DNA from: Sergeia podlipaevii
Taxonomy: Eukaryota; Euglenozoa; Kinetoplastea; Trypanosomatida; Trypanosomatidae
Direction of reading: 5' to 3'
Length of the DNA: 64,000 nucleotides
Assembly: GCA_030849805.1 (NCBI GenBank)
Contig: JASANZ010002262.1
Span: 62,001 to 126,000, forward strand
The translations under genes and the position numbers were made by a program. This document shows, in pieces, positions 46,908-57,278 of this stretch. The notes beneath the pieces were generated by a model. It searched no databases and had not been told where the DNA came from. It saw nothing but the letters and a program-made list of their open reading frames with translations. Within the stretch, counting starts at the first letter, position 1. Each line of letters begins with the position of its first letter.

Positions 46908-49460
46908 ATGAATGAAGCATCTGATACTGAAGGTATTGAGCCCACCTTCACCTCCTCGACGAGCGCGCATGTAGTCACCTCCGAAGGCTCCGATGTGCTT
47001 CTTTTCACCTCTGCCTCTCCTTTGCAGCCAACTAGAAGTGCAGAGCAGAAGCAGAAGCAGAAGCATCAATATGAGTCTACGCTGGAGCCCGAGGTCGAGC
47101 TTATCTGTGTTGGTGATGACGAGGGCGATGAATGGACTGAAGAAGAAGAAGAAGAAAGGAAAGAGGAAGAGAACAAACAGATACCCAGGGAGGAGGAGAC
47201 GGAGCACGGGCAAGAACAGGATGGCATGCCGCTCGAGAAGGCGTGTGTAGTAGCATGCGGTGCTGGTCTCGTGGGTGACACAGTAGAGCAGCCACCTGAT
47301 ATTGAAGAAAGAGGCTCGGATAATACTAAAGGGGCAGCGGCTCATGACGTTGGTGCCGAGGGAGAACGCGCGGAGCAAGAGCACTCACAAGTGACGGAGG
47401 AACCCTCTCTAGCCGCAACGCTCTCGGGGTCTGTGGCCCCTTCTACATATAGCAGCAACAAAAGTGGCAGTGGTAGCAAGGGGAACACGCCGTTGCTAAA
47501 GACGTCAGACTTCTTCAGTCCTATTAGCGCTACCTACACGGATGAAACGAGCGCGTCCTACCGCGGCGCGAGCCGTAGTGTCACGACTGGACTTGGAAGA
47601 ACCGCTGTGCGCCGGCTGTGGGGTGATGGCTTGCGCACCACTACCGCCAGAGATGCCGCTTCGCTTTTGTCATGCATGACTGAGGACGCGGCAGCAATGG
47701 GCACTGATGGAGCTCAACAAGGCACTGGAATTGAGAATGATGAGACGAGTCCTGCTAGTAAGACGATGGTGAGACGCACAATACCGGCGACAACTGCCTC
47801 TGCCATGCCGGGTGGCGAAGAAGACAACAGCGGGAGAAATGTCGAGCCCTGCGTGGCCGCAGTCGAGGTTCTTGGGAAAGAAGCCTCCACGTCCCCTACC
47901 ATCTCCACCTCGTGTGTTGCAGCACTTGACTACACCGAGGCTGAAGGTCGCGTGGTAGTGACCATCGAAGAAGAGGAGCACCGCCGTTGTTTGTTCCGTG
48001 CATTTAAGGCTATGATCCCTCTCATTCGCATTTACGGCGCGACGGCAGCTGCTTCTGGGACCATTGACAACAGCGGAAGGCCAACCCTTCTCATGAATGT
48101 GAAGTGTAGGAATACAAGCAGTCATATCCCCAGCCGCGCAGCAGCAGTCAGTGGAGAACAGTCTTTTTTCCCTACAGCAGCAGCAGCAGCAGCAGTCACT
48201 AGTGCTGCTTCTTCAATTTCTACCCACAGAAATAGTGAAGATGCTCGGGCGTTCTTTGAGAGTGCCGCGCGACGGTACTCCTCTAGAGAAGGGCGAGATG
48301 AAATGTGGAGGAGGCGATGGCCATTGGCAAGCGGCCCTATCCACATATCGCCCTCCCCACTGAAGGAAGATGAGCTGTGTATGCTGAGGAGGCGGAGACG
48401 CCAGCAGGAAGAGGAGCAGCAGCAAAAAGGAAGGAGGCAGGAGTTGTGGTACACTCCCCCTCACTCTAGCAACCACGACACTATTCAAGACAGCAAGGTC
48501 ACTATTTCTGAGCCCTCTCATGTGTCTGATAGAAACGGAGAGAACTGGCGGCGTCAGTGGCGTGTACGCAATACGGAAGGAATGTCGTTTTCAGCGGGAT
48601 TAGGCGCGCCGTCGATGGAGGCGTCGTGTGAGGTGAACAGGCACGATAAAGCACTGGGTGGTGAGAGGAAGTCTAAAGGGGAAGTTCCTTTGTTCACTAC
48701 TAGTGAAGTGGAACAGGTGGATGGCGATACGACAGGTGGGCTGGAGACTTTTTACACGGAACCTCTAACACTGAACTGTGCTCTTCTGGCAAAGGTGCGC
48801 GGCGTCTCTGACAACTCTACTGCCTATAGGAGACCACTGGTGCGACATCAGCAACCATCAGTTGCTGCTGCTGCTGAGCGCCACTGTAATGCTCTTGTAC
48901 AATCTCCATCTAGGACTACAGGAGGTAGCAGCTGGAGATCGCGACCAGCTGTAGCGTCGGTGATACCACCTGCACTATCAAACCCTCCAGTCCTCAACAG
49001 TAGGCAAAAGGAGAGTGGTGGTGTCAAGCTAGAGAGGAAAAGTTTTCGAGGTGACAAGGTGATCAGTCGCTCTAGATCCAAGCAGCACTACCAGCAGCAG
49101 CGATCATCGTCCTCAGCTGCGAGAAAGCAGCACACCGCTGATGTTGATAGACAGCGCCGGCGCGACTGGGATGTGGCACCTGCGGAACCGCCGCCACCTG
49201 AGGCCCTCCGTCTTGCTGCAACCTCTCCTCGTCACAAGAGCCACACCATCACTGAGCGAGAGGTGGCTCTTGTGTTTGACGCAGGCTTAGCGCTCCAGTT
49301 GATGCCGCGGCCAAGTACCGTGATACAACAGAGAATGCAGCGCCTCGAGGCCCAAGAGCGTAGCGTGCGGTCTGACATTGAAGTGGAGTGGATGGAAGAC
49401 AGGGCGGTGCTTGCGCGTTTATTTTTGATAGAGGCAGAACGGCTGTTTGCGGTGAAGTGA
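46908..49460 (+). CDS. Large low-complexity hypothetical protein
   Basis: I do not recognise this 850-residue protein. The first 160 residues are acidic with repeated Glu runs (EEEEEERKEEENKQ). About 160-330 is Ser/Thr/Ala/Gly-rich. Around 350-385 there is a compact stretch, TIEEEEHRRCLFRAFKAMIPLIRIYG, which may be a short structured motif. About 405-430 contains an Ala run from CAG-type repeats. The C-terminal third is basic and Ser/Arg/Gln-rich, but the last 80 residues (HTITEREVALVFDAGLAL, then QRMQRLEAQERSVRSDIEVEWMEDRAVLARLF) look folded and helical and are the likeliest conserved domain. No signal peptide or membrane segment. Intact over 2.5 kb despite its composition, so it is a real gene. 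The start at 46908 is the first ATG after the leader. Confidence 0.8.
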   Translation: MNEASDTEGIEPTFTSSTSAHVVTSEGSDVLLFTSASPLQPTRSAEQKQKQKHQYESTLEPEVELICVGDDEGDEWTEEEEEERKEEENKQIPREEETEHGQEQDGMPLEKACVVACGAGLVGDTVEQPPDIEERGSDNTKGAAAHDVGAEGERAEQEHSQVTEEPSLAATLSGSVAPSTYSSNKSGSGSKGNTPLLKTSDFFSPISATYTDETSASYRGASRSVTTGLGRTAVRRLWGDGLRTTTARDAASLLSCMTEDAAAMGTDGAQQGTGIENDETSPASKTMVRRTIPATTASAMPGGEEDNSGRNVEPCVAAVEVLGKEASTSPTISTSCVAALDYTEAEGRVVVTIEEEEHRRCLFRAFKAMIPLIRIYGATAAASGTIDNSGRPTLLMNVKCRNTSSHIPSRAAAVSGEQSFFPTAAAAAAVTSAASSISTHRNSEDARAFFESAARRYSSREGRDEMWRRRWPLASGPIHISPSPLKEDELCMLRRRRRQQEEEQQQKGRRQELWYTPPHSSNHDTIQDSKVTISEPSHVSDRNGENWRRQWRVRNTEGMSFSAGLGAPSMEASCEVNRHDKALGGERKSKGEVPLFTTSEVEQVDGDTTGGLETFYTEPLTLNCALLAKVRGVSDNSTAYRRPLVRHQQPSVAAAAERHCNALVQSPSRTTGGSSWRSRPAVASVIPPALSNPPVLNSRQKESGGVKLERKSFRGDKVISRSRSKQHYQQQRSSSSAARKQHTADVDRQRRRDWDVAPAEPPPPEALRLAATSPRHKSHTITEREVALVFDAGLALQLMPRPSTVIQQRMQRLEAQERSVRSDIEVEWMEDRAVLARLFLIEAERLFAVK

Positions 49461-49971
49461 CCGCTTTTTTTTTTTTTTCTTTGTCCTCCTCGCCATTATT
49501 ATTCATTTTCCCCTTTGATCCTTTGGTTTCAGTCAGTCTGCACTTAAAGGAACCAGGAGCTGCGTGAGATGTGTTTGTGCACTGACGCATAAAAGTTGTG
49601 CGTGCTGCCATAGAGCGACAGGGCCCCGCCTCTTCCTTTTTCTCTTTTATTTACTTTTATGATTTGCCTATTTATTTATCAATTTTTTTTTTTTTTGCAT
49701 TTAATTCCTTTTGTACTATTTCGTATTATCAAGATACTCGCCTGTGCTCTACTTCGCTTCCCTACTGAATCCGGCAGAAAACAGCCATGATTGTGAAAAG
49801 CGTCAATTTCCTTGTGCCCTCTTGCTACAGCTATACGGACGTGAAGTCGTATTCAAGACATCGTCGTGCTCTTATATTTTATTTTTCCTTTTTTTTTGTT
49901 TTTTGTTTTTGGTTGTTTTATGGCTAGAAGAAGCAGATAATACGAGGTTGAGTTTGTTTTTAAGATCGCAA
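49461..49971. other. Intergenic region and KREPA4-candidate leader
   Basis: T-tract at about 49683-49696 and another long pyrimidine tract at about 49873-49920 followed by AG near 49926. This second acceptor places the ATG at 49972 about 45 nt downstream and excludes the longer frame that starts with TTG at 49711. Confidence 0.55.
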
Positions 49972-50892
49972 ATGGTGCTCCGCAGGGCCCAGTTGTTACT
50001 CCAGCCTGCAGTGGGCCAGCGCCTTCCATTTCGTGATGCAGTGGTCCAGGCCCAAGCTTATGGCGTATTGTGTGACATACACAGCAGCTCCTCCCCTCCC
50101 TCTTCCTCCTCTTCTATGATGCACCACTGTGCGGACCCGCTCCGGCAAGCGCCTCGGGGACGGCGGGAGATGAGCACTAGCGGCAGCACTGCAGGTGCTT
50201 TATGGCCTGCGATTGAGAGGCATCAACAGCGACTTTTCACTTCAGCGCACACGCTTCCACCAGGTAGCAGCACCATCTCCACTCTCGCTGCTACTGGAGA
50301 GTTGGTCAATGTAGCGCACTTGGAAGGGGTGGTTGTGAACGTGCAATGCGGATTTGCAATAGGACATGAAGGAGATGAGGAGCCTCTGCTTAGATCCAGC
50401 TCCAGCGCTACTGAGAGGAAGGGGGATGAGCACATACGCAAGGCTGTGTCTGTGATGAAAAGCTACATTGTATGCAATCCACTTCTTCAGTTTTTTCTGC
50501 TTCTCTCAGATGGCGCGCAAGGTAGTAGCGATGGTGGTAACGGGCCTGCGGGAGTGCCTATTGCAGTTCGATGTAGTATGTCAGAGGATGCCATCACAGC
50601 GAAGCTGGAGGCGCTTGCGGGGCAGAGCAAAGTGAGCAGCACACGCGACAAGAGTTGCGGTGTTAATGAAGCCGCGGCAGCAGTTGCAGTGAAGGAAGGA
50701 AAGTCACTCGAGGAAAGAATGAGCGACTACGCTGCGTGGGCGGTTCAGGAACTTCAAGATAGGCGTGTAATCGTATCGGGCGAGCTGCACATGGAGCCGC
50801 GATATGACGGTGATGTGATGAGGGTGGTGCTGGTGCCGGTGCTGTGGCTTCCTACGGACGCGTTGTGCTCAGCGTACCACGTGGTAGGGTAA
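49972..50892 (+). CDS. OB-fold protein, candidate RNA-editing complex subunit KREPA4 (MP24)
   Basis: A 306-residue protein. The N-terminus MVLRRAQLLLQPAVGQRL is basic and hydrophobic without acids, as in a mitochondrial presequence. Residues 35-95 are Ser-rich. The folded part starts near VNVAHLEGVVVNVQCGFAIG and includes VMKSYIVCNPLLQFFLLLSDG, VPIAVRCSMSEDAI and, at the C-terminus, RRVIVSGELHMEPRYDGDVMRVVLVPVLWLP: a beta-strand series of the single-strand-binding (OB) type. The closing 'VSGELHMEPRYD' parallels '[12 protein letters not shown]' of the next gene. Editing-complex OB proteins include KREPA4 and KREPA6, which I recall being adjacent in T. brucei. That context, not sequence alone, makes KREPA4 the best guess. 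Inserts (GAQGSSDGGNG, KVSSTRDKSC) interrupt loops. Confidence 0.65.
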   Translation: MVLRRAQLLLQPAVGQRLPFRDAVVQAQAYGVLCDIHSSSSPPSSSSSMMHHCADPLRQAPRGRREMSTSGSTAGALWPAIERHQQRLFTSAHTLPPGSSTISTLAATGELVNVAHLEGVVVNVQCGFAIGHEGDEEPLLRSSSSATERKGDEHIRKAVSVMKSYIVCNPLLQFFLLLSDGAQGSSDGGNGPAGVPIAVRCSMSEDAITAKLEALAGQSKVSSTRDKSCGVNEAAAAVAVKEGKSLEERMSDYAAWAVQELQDRRVIVSGELHMEPRYDGDVMRVVLVPVLWLPTDALCSAYHVVG

Positions 50893-51099
50893 TGATTCAC
50901 TTGCTTGTTGTTATTGTTGTTGTTTGTTTGTTTGTTTTTTTCTTCACAGTTGTTTGCTAGGTGCAATCGTTGGTCTTTGTTGCTTTGTGTATTTAAACGC
51001 ACTCACCTTTACCCCTTCCTGTCTGTTGTGTCCACTCCATATATATATAATCAGACTGAATACCACATGCATGCACTTAATCTTGCAAGGCAATATATT

Positions 51100-51137
<38 letters not shown>

Positions 51138-51250
51138 CCTTTTCTGCATTATTTCTTTCTTTTATGTGACGCATATTTTGAGATTAGTCAGAACAGAAAG
51201 CCCATAGTTTAATTTGTCACTTGGGAGTGCGTGCACAAGTACTGAGGGAC
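50893..51250. repeat. Spacer with (AT)16 microsatellite
   Basis: Intergenic DNA containing AT dinucleotide repeats at 51103-51134 (about 16 units), plus GTT/TTGT iterations at about 50904-50938. No gene is seen. Confidence 0.75.
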
Positions 51251-51817
51251 ATGCTCACCTTCACTGCAAGGACAGCTCTACTGCGGCGTGCCTGCTACTC
51301 CACCGTGCTTTACGGTCGCGGGCACCGTCTGTGCAGTACTACCACCACTACAACTACTACTTCTAGCTCAAATGTAGGGAAAGGCAAGGCACCGTCTATA
51401 AACAACGTCACGCTGGTTGGCGTTGTACACGACATCCAGTCTGGTTATGTCTTTGAGGATGCTGTGACTCAGTTCACACTCACGACAACCAGCATTGACA
51501 CAACAAACCCGACAAAGGAGTGTGTGGTGGAGAAGGATCACCACACGATCCGCTGCTTTGGGGACGCCTTCTCGCAGGATATCAAGGCGCGTATCAAGGA
51601 AGGCAACGTGGTGTGTGTCAACGGGAGACTGAGGCTGAACCCACAGCTGGAGCCTTCATGCAAAAAGTATTACTACTTCCCATTTATTCACGTGCAGCCT
51701 CCACATGGGCAGGTCTCGGTCGTCTATGGAGATCGTCGCGCGCCGCCTTCAGTGTCGGAGGCGACGGCTAGTGAAGAGATTTCAGTTGCCCCTGAGGCGG
51801 AGGAGAAGAAGCCGTAA
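51251..51817 (+). CDS. OB-fold protein, candidate RNA-editing complex subunit KREPA6 (MP18)
   Basis: A 188-residue mitochondrial protein. The presequence [20 protein letters not shown] has Arg and hydroxyl residues and no acid. A Thr-rich linker ([11 protein letters not shown], about 30-40) leads to an OB fold at about 50-165: [62 protein letters not shown], then [23 protein letters not shown]. It resembles mitochondrial SSB and the KREPA OB family of the editosome, in which KREPA6 is the small, nearly OB-only member that binds the others and RNA. Size and neighbour fit KREPA6. The longer frame starts with a TTG at 51221, so the ATG at 51251 is used. The tail is acidic (PEAEEKKP). A mitochondrial SSB paralogue remains the alternative. 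Confidence 0.75.
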   Translation: MLTFTARTALLRRACYSTVLYGRGHRLCSTTTTTTTTSSSNVGKGKAPSINNVTLVGVVHDIQSGYVFEDAVTQFTLTTTSIDTTNPTKECVVEKDHHTIRCFGDAFSQDIKARIKEGNVVCVNGRLRLNPQLEPSCKKYYYFPFIHVQPPHGQVSVVYGDRRAPPSVSEATASEEISVAPEAEEKKP

Positions 51818-52858
51818 AGAGAGAGAAAAAGAGGTTGAGTCCGCATGTGTGTATGTGTGTGTGCGTGCTCATTGTGCTCTAGCGGTGCTTATGGTCATTC
51901 CTCCACATTACCGTCGCAGAATTTTTGGAAGAAGTTAATAGTAAAACAAGTAAGACAAAGCAAGAATTGATAATCTTATGGCAGGCGACATCTAGGGTAA
52001 ACGATTTCTTTTTTTTTTCTTCTTTTTCTTTCCTCAGGAGAGTAGAAAGAAAGAAATTAACCTTGCTAGAAGAGTGAGTGTAAAAGAGCCCCTTGAGTGT
52101 ATCATTCTCTCTATTCTTTGCACGCTTACTGCTGTCTTTTTGAAGAGCCAGTGATCTTTTTTCATTAAAAAAATAATCTATTTTGCTTCTTCCTCTCTTT
52201 ATCTTTATCTCTATCTCAGCTTTCCTTTTTTTTTTAGAAAAAGAGTACTTTGAATTGCTTTATGTGTTGAATGTGGATTTCCTAGTCCAACTGTATATTG
52301 ACTGCCATATATTGTACTATCTTAGAATACATCACTTCGCTTTACTGACCTTTTCCGATAGCAGGTTTGTTTCTTACTTCTCCCGCTCATACGTAGGAAC
52401 TTTTTTCTTAAGAGAGTCACCTGAGAGTTGCTTTAAATTGTCTCCGTACAGTTCAATACAGAAGCAATCGCCAATAATTAAAAAAGAACGAATAGAGCAA
52501 AAAAAAAAAGTGAAGGCGCGCTACAACGCAACATCTATACTGAAACTATCTTTGCACAGAGGAGAGTGGTTTTTCTACAATTACAGGAGAAAATACAAAA
52601 TAGAAATCAAGCTGAGAAGAATAGCAAAGGGTTTGGCAGCCTGCACTTGTTTCTTCTTCTTCTTCGTACTTCACCTCTATATACACCGGTACGAGAACAC
52701 AGCACAAACCTACCAGAAGAAAGGCAAGCTAAATCATCGTTGATCACTCAAGGGCATCGCTCTGTCTCTCTCTCTTTTCTTCTGGTGTCCCCCCCCCTTT
52801 CCACCCTTTTTCTTTCTTGTTGAAACGGAAAAATAGTTACGGAGACTCACAGAAGCCC
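51818..52858. other. Intergenic region, no CDS
   Basis: T-rich and mixed spacer. A 186-codon open frame at 52183-52743 contains no ATG and is not a gene. Pyrimidine tract at about 52766-52815 precedes the CFAP410 gene, with AG in GTTACGGAG/ACTCACAGAAG about 8-20 nt before its ATG. Confidence 0.55.
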
Positions 52859-53719
52859 ATGTCTACCGCTTCTCAGCCACCTAATCACAGCGCCACTGCA
52901 CCGCCAGCAAAGGTACTGACAGAAAAGCAGATCCTGGACAAGACGAAGGTCCCCACTCTTCTGAACGTGCGTCGCCTTGATCTCTGGGGCGAGGGTCTGA
53001 CCGATGTATCAGTAGTCGAGAAACTCAAGAACATCGAGGTGCTCGCTCTCGCTGCTAACCACATTAGTTCCCTCCGTTCCTTCGCTCAGTGCCAGCTGCT
53101 CGAGGAGCTCTACCTCCGTAAGAATGTCATTGCAAGTCTACGTGAGGTAACTGCGCTGAAGAGCCTCAAGAAGCTGCATACGCTGTGGCTGATGGACAAT
53201 CCCTGTTCCATGCATCCGTACTACCGCGAGTTCGTTCTTCACTGCTGCCCAAATCTCACCAAACTCGACAACGTAGCCGTCGCCGTGGTGGATCGGGCCA
53301 ACGCAGCAAAGCGACTCTCGCCGCGCGTGCTGGACGATATTCTCGGTAGAACCAACTCGGTCCCCTCTTCGTCCTTTTCCAGGGCCTCAGGGGGCGGTGC
53401 GCCGCAGCCCACTTCTGCCTCATCACGCGCAAGGCCGAGCACTGGTGCCGGGGCAGCTCCATCATCTCCACCGCCACTTCCTGTTCATCCATGCTCCGCC
53501 GTCGGGGCAACCCCGTCGCAACCGACAAGCGAAGAACGGAGCGGCATCACGACCAACTCCACCAGCCCAACTGTGGCGTTGACAACGTTGCAGACGCAAC
53601 GTGCAATGCTGACAGCCATTGTGTCCTTGCTGCCAGAGCTTACAGTAGAGTCACTGGAGTTGCTTGAGAGAGAGGTGCATCAGCGGGTGGAGAAGCAGAA
53701 ACATAAAGTAGTCAAGTAA
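52859..53719 (+). CDS. CFAP410 (C21orf2/LRRC76) cilium-base leucine-rich repeat protein
   Basis: A 286-residue homologue of CFAP410, which sits at the basal body/ciliary base. The N-terminal leucine-rich repeats (about 36-125) read NVRRLDLWGEGLTDVSVV, NIEVLALAANHISSLRS, LLEELYLRKNVIASLREV and LHTLWLMDNPC, matching LNCWGSRLTDIS, LSVNSIS, SELYLRRNRIPSL and LWLAENPC of the human protein in order. The LRR cap is PNLTKLDNVAV (human PRLQKLDNQAV). A Ser/Pro/Ala linker (about 165-245) follows. The C-terminal helical domain (about 251-283: QRAMLTAIVSLLPELTVESLEL) matches the human NVLTAILLLLRELD region, which oligomerises. The bimodular layout is complete. The ATG at 52859 is used, since the longer frame begins with TTG. 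Confidence 0.94.
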   Translation: MSTASQPPNHSATAPPAKVLTEKQILDKTKVPTLLNVRRLDLWGEGLTDVSVVEKLKNIEVLALAANHISSLRSFAQCQLLEELYLRKNVIASLREVTALKSLKKLHTLWLMDNPCSMHPYYREFVLHCCPNLTKLDNVAVAVVDRANAAKRLSPRVLDDILGRTNSVPSSSFSRASGGGAPQPTSASSRARPSTGAGAAPSSPPPLPVHPCSAVGATPSQPTSEERSGITTNSTSPTVALTTLQTQRAMLTAIVSLLPELTVESLELLEREVHQRVEKQKHKVVK

Positions 53720-56078
53720 TATATATAGGTTGACTGATGCGTGAAATAGAGCGATAGAGAAAGGAGGAGAAGTAGTTAATATTGTTTGTTTGCTGTATTT
53801 GTCCGCACTGGTGCGTGGTCTGGTGATATGACGTGCCTATGCCAAGTAAGCCAGATCTGTACTTGCCGTTGGATTGGGTTTTTTCTTTTTTTTTCCTTTT
53901 TTTTGTGTGTGTGTTTATACATATACATATTTACCTATATTTCGAAGCGTCTTCGTCGTCGTCTTCTTCTTACTGTTTCATTTTTGTTCTTTTTTTTTTT
54001 TAAAAAAAAAGAAAAATATGCTACTTTCGATGTGATGTTTAAAGCCTTGTTTGAGCAGCAGCTTGGATGTGAAGCCATAAAGCAACCATATATGACGCTC
54101 TCGTATGCATGGCTGTTACGTGTGTGTGTGTGTGTGTACTGGGGACACTTATTATTATTATTATCGTCGTTTTGTTCCTTTCATTATTACTATTGTTTGG
54201 TGCGATTGTTATCATCGCTCCTTTTGGTTTTCCTATTTTATCTCTTTCTCTTACAACAACAAAAAAAAAAAAAATCGGTGCCTGACAGGATCATAATGAC
54301 TTCTGTCTACGTTTTTGTTTCTTAGTTTTTCGATGATACAGTAAACGGAATAAATTGACTGTTTTTTTTTTTTTCGATAACGTGTGCTTAATGATAAGTG
54401 GTGACTGTGAAGAGAAAGAGAAAACATTGGCACGTATAAAGTAGCGACGACGATAGATTTTGCAGGAGGCAATAGTAACAGCAAACGATACATGTGAGGG
54501 GGAAAGTGTAGCTGTCGAGGACTGCGTCTGTATCATAGTTGCTCTTCGACACCCTATTTTTCTTTTATGATCAACATTTTTTTTTCCCGTTCAACTGCCA
54601 CCTGTGGATATATGTGGTATGTATGTGCGCACTTGTGCGCTTTCCCCGTGTATGTGCGGCTGCTTGTACATATATATTTTTATGAGAAAGTGTGTGGGGT
54701 GCGATAGCGTCTGTGACTCCTATGTGCATTTCTCTCTCTCTCTCTCTCTCTTTTCTTTGCTTCTTTTTTTGTGTGTGTTTTTCTATTGCTATCATCTGTG
54801 GTTAGGAGGCAAAAGAGAAGATTCTTCAGCTTTCTATTCCATTCTTTTTTTTCTTTCTTTGAACTGCCACTCTGTGTTTATGAAGAGAGTGGGGGTTGAA
54901 GAGAAGACATAGTGACTCCAAATCATCAGTTTAGAGAGGAAATGGGGGATTGAGGGGGAGGCATTGACAGAAGAATGTACACATTCATTTATGTATTGCT
55001 GCTCTTCAGGTGCTTTGAAAAAAAATATATGAGATAAAAAGAGCAAAATACCAAAGAAAAAAAAATCATATATCGTTAGCAAGAGGAAAAAGGTGCTTCT
55101 TTTTTTTGCACTTTCTGTATCTGCCTCCGCTTGCTGATACTGTTGCTCTGGGCATTGCTAGTGCCCCAAGTCATGAATAAAGTCATGTATACTTTTTATG
55201 TGCTGCACCGCTTTGATGTATTTTTTTTTGTTGCTATTTCTTTTTTTCTCCCCCTCCCCTCTGTGCCTTTTTTCTTCTTCTGTATGTTTGCTTGCATTTC
55301 AACGTTCCCATTTTTGATAGTCACAACAAATTTTAGATAAAGGAAGCACAACCATTAGCGCAGGCGCTAGTCCCACATTGTGTGTGTGTCTCTGTTGTTG
55401 TTGTTTTCTTTTTTTTGTGTTTGCCTCTTTCAGAAATTATCACTATTTCTTACTGTTGCAGTTCTTTTTTTGTTGTTGTTGTTTATCTCCTTTTTTTTTT
55501 TACTAACGGTCAAAGAAAAGAAGAAGCAATTGATTGTACATTGCGATTGTCTCTTTCATATATATTTATTTATTTTTATTATTATTACTATTATTTAAAA
55601 GAGTAGTTAAGGCACGAAAACGATTCTATTCGCGTTCACAACTTGGACACTGAGAAAGCAATTTTCCGTGCATACTAGTTGCGTTTGCATACTTACTTCT
55701 CTAAATACTTTATTTTTTTTGGCTATTTTTTTTTGTTTTTCATCGTTGTTATTGTTTTGCTGAATCAGCAATCATTTAGAGTGCATCTTGTTAGTTCTTT
55801 AATATACATACATATATTGTCACTACGAGATTTTTTTTTTGCGCTTTACATCAACGTGGAGTCTATCATTTTTAAAAAGAAAGTCAAAAAAAGAGAGGCT
55901 CTTTAGAAGGAGGAAAACACCTCTTCTTCTCTCCATCTATCTACCTCTATATATATATACTTGCGCTTTTCTCTTTGGTAGTTGGCCCTTAGTGAGCATA
56001 GTAGAGCAGTTGCCACGGCACACTTTCATTGCGAAGGTTTTTTTTTTTTTTACAGAAAAGAAAAAGACCAACTCGATC
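53720..56078. other. Intergenic region, 2.4 kb, no CDS
   Basis: T-rich spacer with CT/GT repeats (about 54730-54750). Frames such as 53786-54325 start with TTG and encode Phe/Leu repeats. The T-tract at 56038-56051 and AG at 56054-56055 are the ERK8 splice acceptor, giving a 23-nt leader. Confidence 0.55.
56037..56055 (+). promoter_or_regulatory. T-tract and CAG splice acceptor for ERK8
   Basis: Fourteen T (56038-56051) then ACAG ending at 56055. The first downstream ATG is at 56079, fixing the ERK8 start and excluding the upstream in-frame extension. Confidence 0.65.
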
Positions 56079-57278
56079 ATGTCTGCAGAAATCGAAGCTC
56101 ACATTCTGAGAAAGTACGAGATTCAAACACGTTTGGGTCAAGGAGCGTATGGCATCGTGTGGAGAGCCGTCGACGTTCGCACCCGCCAAGTAGTTGCTCT
56201 CAAAAAGATTTTTGGTGCTTTTCAAAATCCGACAGATGCGCAGCGTACGTTCCGAGAGATTATGTTTCTTCAGCAGTTGAACCACCCCAACATCATCAAG
56301 CTCCTTAATGTACATCGTGCCTTCAACGACAAGGATATCTATCTTGTCTTTGAGTACATGGAAACTGACCTTCACGTAGTGATCCGCGCCAACATTCTTG
56401 AGGACGTGCACAAGCAGTTTATCATTTATCAGCTTCTCAAGACCATCAAGTATCTTCACTCGGCAGAAATACTGCATCGCGACATGAAGCCCAGCAACCT
56501 GCTCGTTAACAGCGATTGCACGATGAAGGTGGCAGACTTTGGTCTCGCACGTTCAATCTTAGCGCTAGAGCAGGGAGACAATGACCAGCTTACGGATTAC
56601 ATTGCCACTCGCTGGTACCGTCCGCCCGAGATTCTGCTTGGCTCTACGCGCTACACCAAGGGCGTGGACATGTGGGCAGTCGGCTGCATCCTCGGCGAGT
56701 TACTTTTAGGCGTTCCCATTTTCCGTGGCCGCACTACCATGCACCAGCTAGAGCTTATTCTGACCATCACCGGCGAGCCTTCGCCTTCTGACATCGCTGC
56801 TATCGACTCGGCCATTGCGGACGAATTGCTTCGTGAGGTGCCACGGGCTCATTCGCGTACCCTTGCCGAGCTTCTGCCCAAAGGCCGTCCGGAGGCTCTT
56901 GATCTCGTCAAGAAGCTGCTCCGCTTCAATCCCAATGAACGCATGACTGCCGAGGAGGCGCTAGAACACCCTTACGTGGCTGTCTTCCACCGTCCGCAGG
57001 ATGAACCGTCCGCGCCGGAGCCCATCACGATTTCCCTCCCTGATGACACCCTTTTCACCATGCGCGAGTACCGCGAGAAGTTGTACGACGCCATTGCAGC
57101 ATCCCGTAAGGCCTCACGTGTTGCTTCGGGAGTGAACGGTGCCACCTCGGGCAGCAAGACAACTTCGTCATCAGGAGGCGCTTCACGGACGCGCACTGGG
57201 GCGGCTGCTGGGCACACCAAGGTTGCGTCCAGCGGCTCTGCTGGTGCCCATCGCTCAGCCGCTGCGAGGGCTCAATGA
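56079..57278 (+). CDS. MAP kinase, ERK8/MAPK15 type
   Basis: A 399-residue CMGC kinase. Glycine loop GQGAYG (20-25), catalytic Lys42 in VALKK, HRDMKPSN (133-140), DFG (153-155), activation motif TDY (172-174) in LTDYIATRWYRPPEILLG, and the CMGC segment GVDMWAVGCILGELLLG are all intact. HILRKYEIQTRLGQGAYGIVW and FGAFQNPTDAQRTFREIMFL are the strings shared with ERK7/8 kinases, which in ciliates, flies and trypanosomes act in ciliary and secretory processes and typically autoactivate. TDY instead of TEY is common in kinetoplastid MAPKs. After the kinase domain (ending about 310) comes a Ser/Gly/Ala-rich tail (SGSKTTSSSGGAS) likely to be regulatory. Start ATG 56079 by the splice site. Confidence 0.9.
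   Translation: MSAEIEAHILRKYEIQTRLGQGAYGIVWRAVDVRTRQVVALKKIFGAFQNPTDAQRTFREIMFLQQLNHPNIIKLLNVHRAFNDKDIYLVFEYMETDLHVVIRANILEDVHKQFIIYQLLKTIKYLHSAEILHRDMKPSNLLVNSDCTMKVADFGLARSILALEQGDNDQLTDYIATRWYRPPEILLGSTRYTKGVDMWAVGCILGELLLGVPIFRGRTTMHQLELILTITGEPSPSDIAAIDSAIADELLREVPRAHSRTLAELLPKGRPEALDLVKKLLRFNPNERMTAEEALEHPYVAVFHRPQDEPSAPEPITISLPDDTLFTMREYREKLYDAIAASRKASRVASGVNGATSGSKTTSSSGGASRTRTGAAAGHTKVASSGSAGAHRSAAARAQ

Noticed and set aside
50893..51250. CRISPR-like or satellite array
   Set aside because: Repeats here and elsewhere are simple microsatellites without unique spacers.
52183..52743. 186-codon plus-strand open frame
   Set aside because: It contains no ATG at all (opens with TTG), no domain, and lies in AT-rich spacer before CFAP410.
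53786..54325. 179-codon plus-strand frame
   Set aside because: Opens with TTG and translates T-tracts and GT repeats into Phe/Leu/Cys/Val runs; no domain.
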